Source: Rhynchospora pubera
Lineage: Eukaryota > Streptophyta > Magnoliopsida > Poales > Cyperaceae
DNA: 64,000 nt
Direction: 5' to 3'
Assembly (NCBI GenBank): GCA_028095005.1
Contig: CM051461.1
Location: 64,103,840 to 64,167,839 of the forward strand
Made by a program: the position numbers and the translations under genes. Below the pieces are notes generated by a model. That model did not search any database and was not told where the DNA came from. It was given only the letters and a program-made list of their open reading frames with translations. Below are positions 32,581-43,907 of this stretch, in pieces; within the stretch, counting starts at the first letter, position 1, and every line of letters starts with the position of its first letter.

Positions 32581-32980
32581 GTTTAATATACACTATAGTG
32601 TATAGAACGTTCTATGCACCACGGATTTTTTCAGGGGTATTTTTCTAAATTGACAAATCTAATTTAACCAATCTAATCTACATATTGAAATCTCATAGCA
32701 AACTAAATTTTACAATTTTTGAGATTTTATTACTATTTTTTTCGAATTTTTTAAAACATTCCATTTTTGGAATGTTATACTATTTACAATATTCCAAAAA
32801 TGCATGTTTTAAAAAATTCGAAAAAATAGTAATAAGTTTTCAAAAATTGTAAAAAATGGTTTGCTATGAGATTTCAATATATAGATTAGATTGGTTAAAT
32901 TAGATTTATCAATTTACAAAAATATTCTCGAAAAAGTCCACGGTGCATCGAACGTTCTATGCACTATAGTGCACATTAAA

Positions 32981-32981
<1 letters not shown>
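32581..32981. mobile_element. Foldback MITE, TACACTATAGTGTA type
   Basis: The ends GTTTAATATACACTATAGTG and its inverted copy contain two perfect short palindromes, TACACTATAGTGTA and ATAGAACGTTCTAT. The core AATTGACAAATCTAATTTAAC with TAACCAATC is shared with the 4,951 family. The full 401 bp is self-complementary around about 32,785; (TC)n(TA)n follows. Confidence 0.85.
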
Positions 32982-33031
<50 letters not shown>

Positions 33032-33422
33032 GAGTTTTGCTATGGTGAGTCGCGACTCACAGAGGGTCCGTGAGTTGAGTCCAAAGCTCTTAGATTTGGT
33101 TCAAAATGACCGATCCAAACTGTCTAATACAATCTTCCTATTGAAATCTCTATGCGGACAAAATTTTATATTTTTTTTGAAATTTTTAAGTATTTTTTAA
33201 AAATTTTACAAAATTGTTAATCTATTAGTTCTGAACCGTTAAAAAAATTAAACAGTTTTTAAAAATCCGAAAAAATACATAAAAATTTCTAAAAAATATA
33301 AAATTTGGTCTGCATGAATATTTCAATAGAAAGATCATATTGGACGGTTTGAATCTGTCATTTTTAATTAGATCTAAGAGTTTGTCATCGAAACTCACAT
33401 GAGTCGCGACTCACCATAACAA

Positions 33423-33426
<4 letters not shown>
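33032..33426. mobile_element. Foldback MITE, GTGAGT family, copy 1
   Basis: GAGTTTTGCTATGGTGAGTC at the left is inverted at the right (ACTCACCATAACAAAACT). The terminal palindrome is GTGAGTCGCGACTCAC; the core contains GACCGATCCAAACTGTCTAA and its complement. Flanked by (TA)n. Confidence 0.9.
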
Positions 33427-33457
<31 letters not shown>

Positions 33458-33460
<3 letters not shown>

Positions 33461-33861
33461 TTTTGCTATGGTGAGTTGCAACTCACCAAAGCGTCCGTGA
33501 GTCGCGCTCAAAATTTTGAAATTAAGTTCAAAACGACCGATCCAAACCGTCTAATACGATCTCCCTATCGAATTCTCCATGCAGACCAAATTTTATATTT
33601 TTTCGAAATTTTTAAGTATTTATTTCAGATTTTTAAAAACTGCTGTTTTTGAACGGTTCGGAACTAATTAGATTAATGATTTTCTAAAATCTAAAATAAA
33701 TACTTAAAAATTTCGAAAAAATATAAAATTTGATCTGCATGGAGAATTCAATAGGAAAATCGTATTAGACGGTTTGGATCGGTCGTTTTGAACTTAATTT
33801 CGAAATTTTGAGCGCAACTCACGGACGCTTTGGTGAGTTGCAACTCACCATAGCAAAACTC
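33458..33861. mobile_element. Foldback MITE, GTGAGT family, copy 2
   Basis: 404 bp, terminal palindrome GGTGAGTTGCAACTCACC. The arms match almost base for base over about 190 bp. Flanked by (TA)n. Confidence 0.92.
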
Positions 33862-33873
33862 TATATATATATA

Positions 33874-34277
33874 GAGTTTTGCTATGGTGAGTTGCAACTC
33901 ATCAAAGCGTCCGTGAGTCGCGCTCAAAATTCCAAAATTTAGTTCAAAAGGACCGATCCAAACCGTCTAATACGATCTCCCTATTGAAATCTCCATGCAG
34001 ACCAAATTTTATATATTTTTTAAATTTTTAAGTATTTATTTCGAATTTTTAAAAACTGCTGTTTTTGAACGGTTCAGAACTAATTTGATTAATGATTTTC
34101 TAAAATTTAAAAAAAAATACTTAAAAATTTCGAAAAAATATAAAATTTGGTCTGCATGGAGATTTCAATAGGGAGATCGTATTAGACGGTTTGGATCGGT
34201 CATTTTGAACTAATTTTGAAAATTCGAGCGCGACTCACGGACGCTTTGGTGAGTTGCAACTCACCATAGCAAAACTC
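33874..34277. mobile_element. Foldback MITE, GTGAGT family, copy 3
   Basis: 404 bp, close to copy 2 and separated from it by only a 12-base TA run. It ends CCATAGCAAAACTC before (TA)n(GA)n. Confidence 0.92.
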
Positions 34278-34309
<32 letters not shown>

Positions 34310-34312
<3 letters not shown>

Positions 34313-34702
34313 TGGCTAGCGTGCCATCGATGGCACGGAGGGTCCCGTGCCATCAAGTTATTTTTCAAGTTCCAAAATTCCAACGGTCAATCCGAACTGT
34401 TCAAGTTATTCTCCATATTGAAATAACTTTGGAGATCAAATTTTATATTTTTTCGAATTTTTGTGTTATTTATTATGATATTTTTAAAAATATTATGATT
34501 AAAGTATTTCAAGCCCTCCAATTTGAAAATATCATAATAAATAGTAAAAAAATTCGAAAAAAATGTAAAATTTGGTCTCCAAAGGTATTTCAATATTTTG
34601 ATCAACTTGAACGGTTTGGATCGACTGTTTGACTTTCGAATTTCGAAAAACGAGTCGATAGAAAATTGATGGCACGTGCCATCGATGGCGCGTTAGCCAT
34701 TC
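34310..34702. mobile_element. Foldback MITE, TGCCATCGATGGCA family
   Basis: GAATGGCTAGCGTGCC at the left is inverted as GGCGCGTTAGCCATTC at the right. The terminal palindrome is GTGCCATCGATGGCAC. (GA)n precedes and (TC)n(TA)n follows, so even the microsatellite is inverted across the element. Confidence 0.9.
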
Positions 34703-34940
34703 TCTCTCTCTATATATATATATATTCCCTCAACTATTAAATTATTTATTTTTTATTTACATATATATTCCTTCGGTGTAGATAAATTTAAGATACGAAT
34801 AAATATGAAAGTTTTGAGTTAATCCTGTAGTAATGGCAAAGATTCGAGCAGGGAATTAAGTAATTGTCTCAGCTCTGTCTTCTGGGGAAGTGAGCTTAAT
34901 TAAACAAATGCAAATAAAGAGAGGTACAGAATGAGAGTTC

Positions 34941-35129
34941 AGATCTGGTGCCGCGCGGCACACCGTGTAGCGCGGCATCGTAGCCGTCTGATCAAGATCC
35001 AATGGACAAGGGAGCCCCGTGCATGTAACCTAGATTGATAGGCCCGTAAAAAATGAACCGTCCGATCAAGATCAGACGGCCCGTACGCGCGCTACACGGT
35101 GTCCCGCGCTACACGGGATTCGGGTCCAC
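34941..35129. mobile_element. GC-rich MITE
   Basis: Inverted arms carry CACCGTGTAGCGCG and GCCGTCTGATCAAGATC blocks in opposite orientation. It is much richer in GC than its surroundings. About 190 bp, target duplication not clear. Confidence 0.65.
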
Positions 35130-35413
35130 AGAATGATACCAGAATTTGAAAAGGGAATCCATGTCTTATAGCAGATCGGTTTAATTCATCACATTTTCAC
35201 ATGCTTGATTTCTGCCTCTCTGCTACTATTGGATGCATCAGCCACAGATCCGGGACATAAGGAGACAAATGAATTTATTGTTACAATTAATTTCTTTCTT
35301 CATTTTTTGGTAATGGAATTTTTAATACATGTCCCAATGCGAGTCTAGCTACAAAATGGAAATTAATTATTGTCGATTGTTACAATTTAAGTTCTAATCA
35401 TAATAAGATAACC

Positions 35414-36636
35414 CGCTACAAGAAAAATAGTCTTTACATAGTTTTTTATAGCTAGATTTTTTTATTTATGTTGGAAATTATTCGATTTATTTTACAGACA
35501 TAGGGAGAAAATGAGAATTTCTTTGCCCCGTTTCGAGTCTTGAACTTAGCGTCGATCAGAAAGGAACTATTTATTGAGCGCATTCCTTATTGTTCTAGTG
35601 ATGTTGCTGGCTATTCTTGGGGTATGCTCCGTATTGCTCACTGTCATAAATACAGTAAGTTTCCTACTCCATAAATAAAGTAAATTTCCTATTCGTTAGC
35701 GCAAGCTTTTTATATATAGCTTTAGGTGCTTGTTGGGGTAGGGCTCTTCCACGGTCCTTAGAAGTTCATCTACGACAGCAAGTGCCAACAACAACGCTAG
35801 TAGGTTTGTAGCCTCCTTTGCCCTCAATCTTTCTCGTATTCCTTGATCTTGCTCGTGGGCATGGGGTTGGAGATCTACCTTAGCAAGCCTTACAAGTAGG
35901 GGTGATTAACGTGGTAAACGGACACGGAATGAGGTGTTCCGTTTACCGTTCCGTTAACGAAACAAAATTGATTTCGCTACCGTTTACCGTTCCACTTACT
36001 AAACGAAATGATTTCGCTAAACGGCATGTACAAAAACACGTTAAAACACGTTAAACCGTTCCATTTCATGTTCCGTTTACCGTTTCATTAAGGAAACGAA
36101 ACAAATATCTCTACCGTTTACCGTTCCGTTTCACCAAACGAAACGGCATAACGTTTTTTTTGTTTCCGTTGGCAGGCCTACTTACAAGTACTCTGCCCCC
36201 TATAGTTTATTTTGGTACTATACCAGCATTTCCGGAGTCTTTTTGTGTTCGCGCACATCTTTCTTCAAGTCAACGAAGCGTTATTTAATGCACTAAATTT
36301 ATAAATTTTTTAGAAAGACTCAATTTTCTATTAATATCTCTTTATAAATCTAGCAATTTATTTTTGATAGACTTTTTTAAATCTTGTAATATCTAATGTA
36401 ACAATTTGAAAAGGTCTAGCAATTTATTTTTGCTACATTACATATTAACAAGATTCGAATAAGTCTATCAAAAATAAATTGCTAGATTTTTAAGGAACTA
36501 TTAATAGAAAATTAAGTCTTGCTAAAGAAATTACTAGATTTAGTGAATCAAGTAAATCTAGTAATAGAACAAGATCCAACATAAATAAAAAAGTCTAGTT
36601 ATAAAAATCTATGTAAAAGTCATCTTTCTTATAGTA
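35414..36636. mobile_element. Non-autonomous CACTA element with foreign interior
   Basis: The left end CGCTACAAGAAAAATAG and right end CTTTCTTATAGTA are diverged CACTA-type termini. A 3-bp target duplication ACC flanks them (35,411-35,413 and 36,637-36,639). Subterminal sequence matches the 472-bp copy at 38,145-38,616. The interior (about 35,490-36,280) is unrelated to that copy and includes a nested hAT element, so it was acquired by insertion or capture. No coding sequence recognised. Confidence 0.85.
35896..36180. mobile_element. hAT MITE nested in the CACTA element
   Basis: 285 bp with a perfect 8-bp target duplication CTTACAAG (35,888-35,895 and 36,181-36,188). The ends TAGGGGTGATTAACG and CGTTGGCAGGCCTA are imperfectly inverted. 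The interior is full of CCGTTTACCGTTCCGTT and its complement. Confidence 0.92.
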
Positions 36637-36639
36637 ACC

Positions 36640-37496
36640 CTAGCACTTTATTAATTTTTCTAAGACAAAAATTTATCAATTATTGTTGAAAATTTCTATG
36701 TTTAAATTGTTTCAATCATAATAAGCTCGACATATTTTAGAATTAATGAATAAAATTTATCTAGTTAATTTGCAATCCCTAACAGTAGCTAGACTAATTA
36801 GTATTACATATTTCGAATATTAGTTCTTGAATATATCGATCGGTTGAGTCTTCTTAAAAAAAATTGGAATGGTAAATTAATATAAAGAAGACTTTGTTGC
36901 TGAAGGGAAAACCTTCCAAATAAGGATTTTTGCTTGAAGAAAACATGGTAATGAATATCCATCCCATTACGTAAACATAACTATAAAAATTTTGAATCCA
37001 GTATATGTTTATTTGTTTAGAAAATAGAAACAAATTAAGTTTTCTTGAAGAACTAGCTATAAAAGAGCAACGAAATTAAAAAAATTGAGGTCAACGATAA
37101 AAAGAAAAGAAAATGCAAAATGTTTCTGATAAAACAATCTGAAATGAAATAGAAATGATCAGAAATGAAAAAAAAAATAAAATAAATGTTTCTCATTTCT
37201 GATAATAATAAACAGGAACATATATATTCTGCTATGTATTTGTTATTACTATTCTTGTTATTATTATTATTGCTTAATTATATGAATTATTAACAACATT
37301 AGTTGAATTTGGAGATGTACCGCAATATTTACTGAAAAAGCTGGTTTCAATATTTCATTTTGTTAACAAGCTTGCAAATGTAAAGTTAAAGACGTGATAT
37401 AACGAAAAGGTCATTCAGTCTTCTGGTAAAGGGAGATTAGTTACATATATGCCAAGGGAAGAGAATGAAGGAAGGAGACGTAAACAGTAGGAGAGG
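36640..37496. other. Intergenic, nothing recognised
   Basis: AT-rich, no ORFs, no clear repeats. Confidence 0.5.
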
Positions 37497-37504
37497 CATG
37501 CATG

Positions 37505-37763
37505 CAGGGCTGTCAAACGTGTGAGATGGAACGAAAATCCATCATTCCGTTTTCATTCCACTTCAAAATACGAAACAGAAAATCATTCCATTTCCGTTCT
37601 ATTTCGTTAAACGGAACGGAAATTTCACTTCCACATTCATTTTACATAGAAATTTCTCATTTCAACGTTCCATTTTCATTCCGTTTCTGAAAATGAAACT
37701 ACTTTTCCTTCCACTTCTGTTCCATTTCAGACGGAACGAAACGGCGGTATATTGACAGCCCTA
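37505..37763. mobile_element. hAT MITE
   Basis: 259 bp with a perfect 8-bp target duplication CATGCATG (37,497-37,504 and 37,764-37,771). Ends CAGGGCTGTCAAACG and TATTGACAGCCCTA. Interior rich in TTCCGTTTT/ATTCCATTTC repeats. Same family as 35,896-36,180. Confidence 0.93.
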
Positions 37764-38022
37764 CATGCATGCACTGATGCACGTGGAATGATACCAATGC
37801 AGTGCAGTGCAGTGCAGGGAATGTGTCAGAGTGAGGTCTTAATTGTACTGTACACTATTCTACATAAATTAAATAAGTTTACAGGCCTCACGCATCTCAA
37901 TGCATGTCACAAACTAACAGTCTAACAAATCAAGTAGCAAATATATACGTATAATCTCTCTCTCTCTCTCTCAGCTTTGTAACATCCGCAGCAGACATTG
38001 CGGACGTGTGTGTATATATAGA

Positions 38023-38870
38023 TTGGTTAAGTAGACTACAGTATACGGATCAAATCTGTATGTCTGAGTTGTTTTTTTTAAATTCAAACAGTCGATTTAA
38101 ACTGTTCAAGTTGTTCTTCATATTAAAATATTTTTGGAGACTAACACTATAAGAAAGATGATCTTTAGATAGATTTTTATAGGTAGATTTTTTTTTATTT
38201 ATGTTGATTCTTGTTCTATTACTAGATTTACTTAATGCACTAAATCTGACAATTTTTTTAGCAAGACTCAATTTTCTATTAATATCTCCTTAAAAATCTA
38301 GTGATTTATTTTTGATAGATTTTTTCAAATATTGTAATATCTAATGTAGCAAAAATGAATTGCTAGACTTTTCTGAATTGCTACATTAGATATTACAAGA
38401 TCTGGAAAAGTCTATCAGAAATAAATTGCTAGATTTTTATGGAGATATTAATAAAAAATTGAGTCTTGCTAAAAAAAATTGCTACATTTAGTGCATCAAG
38501 TAAATCTAGCAATAAGATTTAGTGTATCAAATAAATCTAGAAATAGAACAAGGTTCAACATAAATAAAAAAAGTCTAGCTATAAAAATCTATGTAAAGAT
38601 CATCTTTCTTGTAGTGCAAATTTTATATTTTTTTGAATTTTTTGCTATTTATTATGATATTTTTAAAAACATTACGATTAGAGTATTTCAGGCTCTCCAA
38701 TTTGAAAATATCATAATAAATAGAAAAAAATTTAAAAATTGTAAAATTTGGTCTTCAAAGGTATTTCAGTATTGTGAACAACTTGAACGGTTTGGATCCA
38801 CCATTTAAATTTTGGACCTCGAAAAACGAGTCCTTAGAAAATCGATGGCATGGCGCGTTAGCCATTCTCA
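38023..38870. mobile_element. Chimeric foldback MITE interrupted by a CACTA element
   Basis: The right arm (38,617-38,870) ends GCGCGTTAGCCATTCTC, the TGCCATCGATGGCA family terminus. The left arm (38,023-38,144) begins ATTGGTTAAGTAGAC and ATACGGATCAAATCTGTAT, a different terminus also seen at 55,850. The cores of both arms are complementary. The two ends therefore come from different families. Confidence 0.75.
38145..38616. mobile_element. 472-bp CACTA MITE
   Basis: CACTATAAGAAAGATGATC at the left and its inverted form GATCATCTTTCTTGTAGTG at the right, with arms complementary for over 70 bp. Flanks TAA/CAA fit a 3-bp target duplication with one later change; the host element elsewhere reads CAA at this point. 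It interrupts the foldback element around it. Confidence 0.9.
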
Positions 38871-39585
38871 TATAGAAATTGCAGACAAATAATGAAGTAA
38901 TTCATCAAAAAAATAATTCTATTGAACTATAACATGCCAAACATTTTTGTTGTGGTGATGATATCGGAAAAAATAATGATTTGTGCATATATGTAGGTTT
39001 TAATATTTTGAAATTGTTAAGCCATCGATTATATACGTACATATAATATAAAAAAGTAGAGATTATCCATTTTTTTCATTTGAATTCACATGCGAAGCTT
39101 ATGAGAGATTATAAGTTGAGACCGAGTCTTATAATTTTAAAATTAGTAAACAATATGTGAGTTATTTAAATATAAAATGGAGGCAATGATTTTCTTTGTA
39201 AATAACGATTAAGATTAAAATTGTTTTGTAAAATTGATCTTGATATGTATATCCAGGTGAAGTCATGATTTTAGTTACCTTTAAATAATTTTTCAAATTG
39301 AAATCACTACAGTAAAACACAAAAAACCAACAGTAGAAATGAAAAGAAGAACGATGATCAGGAACTAATCAATTCATGCTTAATAGTAACAAAACTAATA
39401 AATAGTAGAAGCAGAAAAAAATTCTTGATGGAAAGGGCCTTCGGCCGAACAAATGAAACAAGAAAAAATTTAGAAAAGAAAAGGAAACAAATTCGATACT
39501 AACAAGAGCCATATAATTTGTAACACGAGATACACAAACATAAATCTGAAATTGACATGGAAGATCGTTAAGCAACACTAGTTGA
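38871..39585. other. Intergenic, 3' side of the zinc-finger gene
   Basis: No gene recognised. The 3' untranslated region of the minus-strand zinc-finger gene must lie in the right-hand part. Confidence 0.5.
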
Positions 39586-40305
39586 TTATCTAATTTTGGG
39601 ACAATAACCAAGCCTTAGTTCAAGATCTAGTTCTTCATTAGGGCAAACGGTGCTTTTTAGTGTTACCTCGTTTTGCAGTTGTTGTAGTGGAATCGGCGAG
39701 TTAGATGTTGCAAACAGAGGGAATTCAACTGGAGTAACACATCTCCTCTTAGAAATTAGAGCCTCATCGAGCTCATTAATCCGGCAGTGACCTTTCCGCT
39801 TCAGACTTGCCACAACCATCCGGGTCAAATCTTTCGGAACAAGAACCTGGTCTCTATCATTATCAGTATTATTCACAATTAGGGCAGTTAATATTGGATC
39901 CTTGGGCTTGTGATCTTTCACAACAGACGCATATGAGGTATCATGGTTGACAGTTGGGTCAGTCGTGCAATCGTCGGATGGAGTGTTTGGGTTACTTTGT
40001 GAGTTTGGGCTAGCAGGCTGCTGCTGCTGCCGGAGCCTGGCGCGGTCTCTCCGGTGCACGTTCATGTGGCCCCCCAGAGCTTGAGCTGACCGGAACTCTC
40101 TCTGGCAGAAGGTGCAGGAGTAGGACCTTGGAGGCCACACATGCAGCAGCGTGTCTTCGGCAAAGGCCTGCTCTTCCCATGATGCATCAAGAGCCGAACT
40201 ATGATTATGATTATTATACGCAGAGGCGAAAAGGGAGGCTTGTGATCTGGGGTTGATCCATGGTCTCCTTTTTGACAACATCACATATTTGCTGGTTTGA
40301 TCCAT
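39586..40305 (-). CDS. SUPERMAN-like single C2H2 zinc-finger repressor
   Basis: 239 aa, intronless. One plant-type finger at residues 64-84 (C64-x2-C67-x12-H80-x3-H84) with the QALGGH signature, preceded by WPPRSY and followed by HRRDRARLR, the arrangement of the SUPERMAN/RABBIT EARS group of nuclear transcription factors. The C-terminus has the EAR repression motif LDLELRL (226-232), which recruits TOPLESS-type corepressors. Basic patches SKRRPW and SKRRC may serve nuclear import. Such proteins control organ boundaries and cell proliferation in flowers or leaves; which paralogue this is cannot be told. The start gives a normal family length and no break is seen. Confidence 0.95.
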   Translation of the reverse strand: MDQTSKYVMLSKRRPWINPRSQASLFASAYNNHNHSSALDASWEEQAFAEDTLLHVWPPRSYSCTFCQREFRSAQALGGHMNVHRRDRARLRQQQQPASPNSQSNPNTPSDDCTTDPTVNHDTSYASVVKDHKPKDPILTALIVNNTDNDRDQVLVPKDLTRMVVASLKRKGHCRINELDEALISKRRCVTPVEFPLFATSNSPIPLQQLQNEVTLKSTVCPNEELDLELRLGYCPKIR

Positions 40306-41930
40306 TCACCTGGAACTCTGCAACTCTGGAAGAGTAATTAATCAATTAATACTAAATGAGGAATTGAGGATGAGGAAATTGAGGGGGGCGATCGATTGTG
40401 GAGGGAATCAATGAGGATAATACTTACTTTAAGCTTGATCGCTTGGTTGCTTGCGCTGGTGCCCTTTGCTTCTATTAGTGTTCGTCTTCCACTGATATAT
40501 TATAATTTATATTCACAAAAATTATAAAAAAAGGGTAATTAAATTCCTTTGAAACCTAGCTAGCTATCTTGTAGGGTATAGTGTCAAGACAGCGCTAGCT
40601 GTGTCCTGTATCCTAACGAATTAAGTATGTTGGATTCTGAGAAAGGTGAAACTTGAAAGCAAAATATTGTTTGGATTTTTACATCTCTTCTCAACAGATA
40701 ACAATTATATTGAACAGGTACACATAATTTCTTTACAGATAGCAACCCTGACTCACCATATACAAATATCCTCTCAGATGGTCAGATATCTGACAATTAC
40801 TTAACAAAAATACCATTCCTTGGTTTGAGTTGAGAACTGGATATGAAAGCACAAATCTAGCTCGATGTAAATTAATTTACTGCCGGCAATAATTTCTGAT
40901 GATGTCAAGTACCCGATCAAGAGAGGATATATATATGCATGAGACGTACGACTCATCTAATTTTGTTGTCTGTCCGTTAATTTGCATGTGCATTAATTAA
41001 TTCCATACTTTGGTAATTATATATCTTTATGAAATATATATAACAGCATATGAATATGCATAATTAAGGTCCTTAATTAATTAATTAGTTACAACCTTAC
41101 AATTACGTACCCCGCAGCAAAAGGACATGCATGATAACATATATATATTGATCAGTTGTCAACTTGTCATTCAGAGATGGATGACTCTTTCTAGACCGAT
41201 ACGCGCTACAGGAGCTAAATAATATTTCTAGTCCGATACATTAAAGAAAGGAAATATGGACCTATCATTGGAAATGGAATGCATACTCAACCACCTTAAT
41301 TTTACTTTGTTTATATTTGACTGGTCCCAATTAATTTATATTACAAATCACACTAAATCTTTGAGCTTAGCGGTATATTTCAAACTTAACGTCAATGTTA
41401 TGGGGCTATTAATTATATATTGAATCATATCAAAAGAACATTCTTATATCGATTGATCAATACCGTGTCTCTTATATGACTCGTGTAAAGCTTTTCAGTA
41501 TCGTCTGCAGGTTTTGTTAAATTATTTAAATATATATATACCACCTCATGTTCTTAGTACTTTAGCGTTCGTATGTGAAAAAACGATTGTCTACACCCGT
41601 CACATAATATGTCGGTTTAGATAGTCTTTACTAAAAGGCTATAACTAAACTTTATATATGCATATATATTGGCCAGGAACGGAGCTATGGGCAAAGAGTA
41701 CTCATAGTGGATTTTGAAACTATATATTTGATTTTTGAATACATAATATATATTGCTTATTTTATGATCGAAAGTTCAAAGTACGTTGCATACTTTGAGA
41801 TTTCTATAGCGTTTTTTTTTTCTGCATAAAATATAAATTATAAATTTTGCATAATAATTTGTTCCGTAAGTGGTTTTTTTTTTCAAAATGTCTTATTAAT
41901 CGCCATTTACATTTTTCTTGTAGTAATGAG
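40306..41930. other. Upstream region of the zinc-finger gene
   Basis: Promoter side of the minus-strand gene. TATAAATT on the minus strand near 40,503-40,515 could be a TATA box or lie within a 5' UTR intron. No other gene or clear repeat in this AT-rich stretch. Confidence 0.4.
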
Positions 41931-41936
41931 AGAAAT

Positions 41937-42488
41937 GTTATATGTGGTGCAATATTTTTATGCATATTTATGTCCGTTTGTGCATAATAAATTTATCCGT
42001 TGGATTTGTTTTAAAATTTATGAATCTAATTTTAATCGATTTATTATATATAATATATTGAGATCTCACAATAAATAACAGACTATTTTTTTTTCTTAAG
42101 ATTTTTTTTCAGATTTTTGAAATTTTAAAGGAATTTCTTTAATATTAGCCTGATATTTTTTAAAGATTTTTTTTCAGAATTTGTTAAAATCATAAGAAAT
42201 ATTGAAATTTTTTCAGAATTTTCTAATTAAAGATTTTTTTTAATTTCAAATTTATGTCATTCAGATTGATCCGTTGGATTTCTTTATATTTTCAGATTTT
42301 AAAAAATCTCCAATAAATATTAAAGGAATTTCACTGAAAATTTAAATTTGGTTTTATATATAATTTCAATATATAATTTATATTAATTAAATTATATATT
42401 TATGTTTGTACATTTTTAAACAAATTCGACGAATAAACCTAGCTAGGATACATACAAACGACTTAATTATACATTATAATACATCATA
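41937..42488. mobile_element. Degenerate inverted-repeat element
   Basis: The left TTTATGTCCGTTTGTGCATAA and the right region complement share TCGTTTGTATG/CGTTTGTGCAT-like and TTTATCCGTTGGATTTG/TTTATTCGTCGAATTTG blocks in inverted orientation. Very diverged, ends uncertain. Confidence 0.4.
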
Positions 42489-42651
42489 GTATTGTTCAAA
42501 TAATGAAACAAATACCATAACGAGGAAACTGTCATTTATAGCATGTAAGACCAAGCCTCTACCATTTTTTCATGAATACTTGAAATAAATTAGGCAAAAT
42601 TGGGCCGATACCCCTCAAATCTTTCTTAATTCACTACGGGAAAAAGGACCT

Positions 42652-43018
42652 TCTGTAACGGCACTTCTGTAACGGTTTTTGAAATAACCGTTACAGAATA
42701 GTGAGGCATTAGGCGGGAAAATTGGCGCCACAAATCTGTAACGGTTATTATGAAACAACCGTAATAACATTTCCGTCATGGTCAGGAAAAAAAATGCATC
42801 AAGCTTCTGTAACGGTTGTTGGATAATAACCGTTACAGATTTCTAATATTCTGTAACGGTTATTATCCAGCAACCGTTACAGAAAAGAAAAAAGAAATAT
42901 ATAAATATCAACCATCTTTTGTAACGGTTATTAGTAAATAACCGTTACAGTAGGTTAACGTTTTTTTTTATTTTTTATTGATTCTGTAACGGTTATTTTT
43001 AATAACCGTTACAGAAAA
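42652..43018. repeat. Left subterminal palindromic repeats of the CACTA element
   Basis: About six palindromes built from TCTGTAACGGTTATTA and its complement (for example 42,675-42,702, 42,806-42,843, 42,850-42,883). CACTA transposases bind repeated subterminal motifs. Confidence 0.9.
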
Positions 43019-43591
43019 GTTATGTATTTAATTAGGTCTTCTTCCCATCCCAACAAACTCACAGCTAGCGCCGCACTTAACTCTTTTCTGATCTTCTCAT
43101 TTATTGCGATTTGTGGTGTCCTACTTCACTCCAAAAAAATATCAAAAATTTTCTAAAAATTCTGAAAAAATAATAATTAGAAAGAGAATAAGAAGGAGAG
43201 CAGATTTAAGGTAAAAAAAATTAATTTTGAACCGTATCTTTTATTTTTATATTTTTTTCTTATTTATTTCGATTTTTTCATTAATTCATGGTTATTTTTG
43301 TTTTTTTATATATTTTAAGATCTCATTGAATAGGAGAAGATCTTACATCGGCCGGATAAGTCGCACGATTCAACGGATCGGAAGTCACACGATTGAAAGT
43401 ATATATTTTCATGAACTTCTCTTTTTTTAAATTATTTGCATTTGGTTAATAATTTGCATATATATATAGGCATGGATTTTGTATTGTCATATAGGAACCA
43501 AATACCGGAACTCAACTGAATTTAGGTCATTGCCCGTCCGAGATTAATCCATTAGGGATTAATCTCGGATAGTACTCCCGGTCGGGAGTAC

Positions 43592-43824
43592 TGCTCTTTG
43601 GATACGATCTGTCTCATTTAGGACAGCGAGTTGTACGTTAGATGCAATGTGTTGTCTGAGAAAAATTCGGCGGCATTTCCCTTGTGTTCCCACGGATACG
43701 TACGCACGAGCAATCGTGTGTTGGCGTATTCAGGGAACATAAGGGGAAATGCTGCCGAATTTTTCTCAGATAGCACATTGCATCTAACGTACGCTCGCTA
43801 ATGAGACAGAGTATCCAAAGAGCG
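43592..43824. repeat. Long hairpin in the TNP2 leader
   Basis: A left arm from GCTCTTTGGATACGATCTGTC to about 43,700 is inverted between about 43,720 and 43,824 (..GAGACAGAGTATCCAAAGAGC), roughly 110 bp per arm with a few mismatches. A shorter perfect palindrome centred on CCCGGTCGGG lies just left at about 43,571-43,592. It lies between the subterminal repeats and the transposase start. Confidence 0.85.
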
Positions 43825-43907
43825 GGCTAGGATGGTGACCGGTCCGAAAACCTAATATGACAAATTGGTCCGAAACCCTAATAATTTGCATAAATTTTAT
43901 TGCTCAG

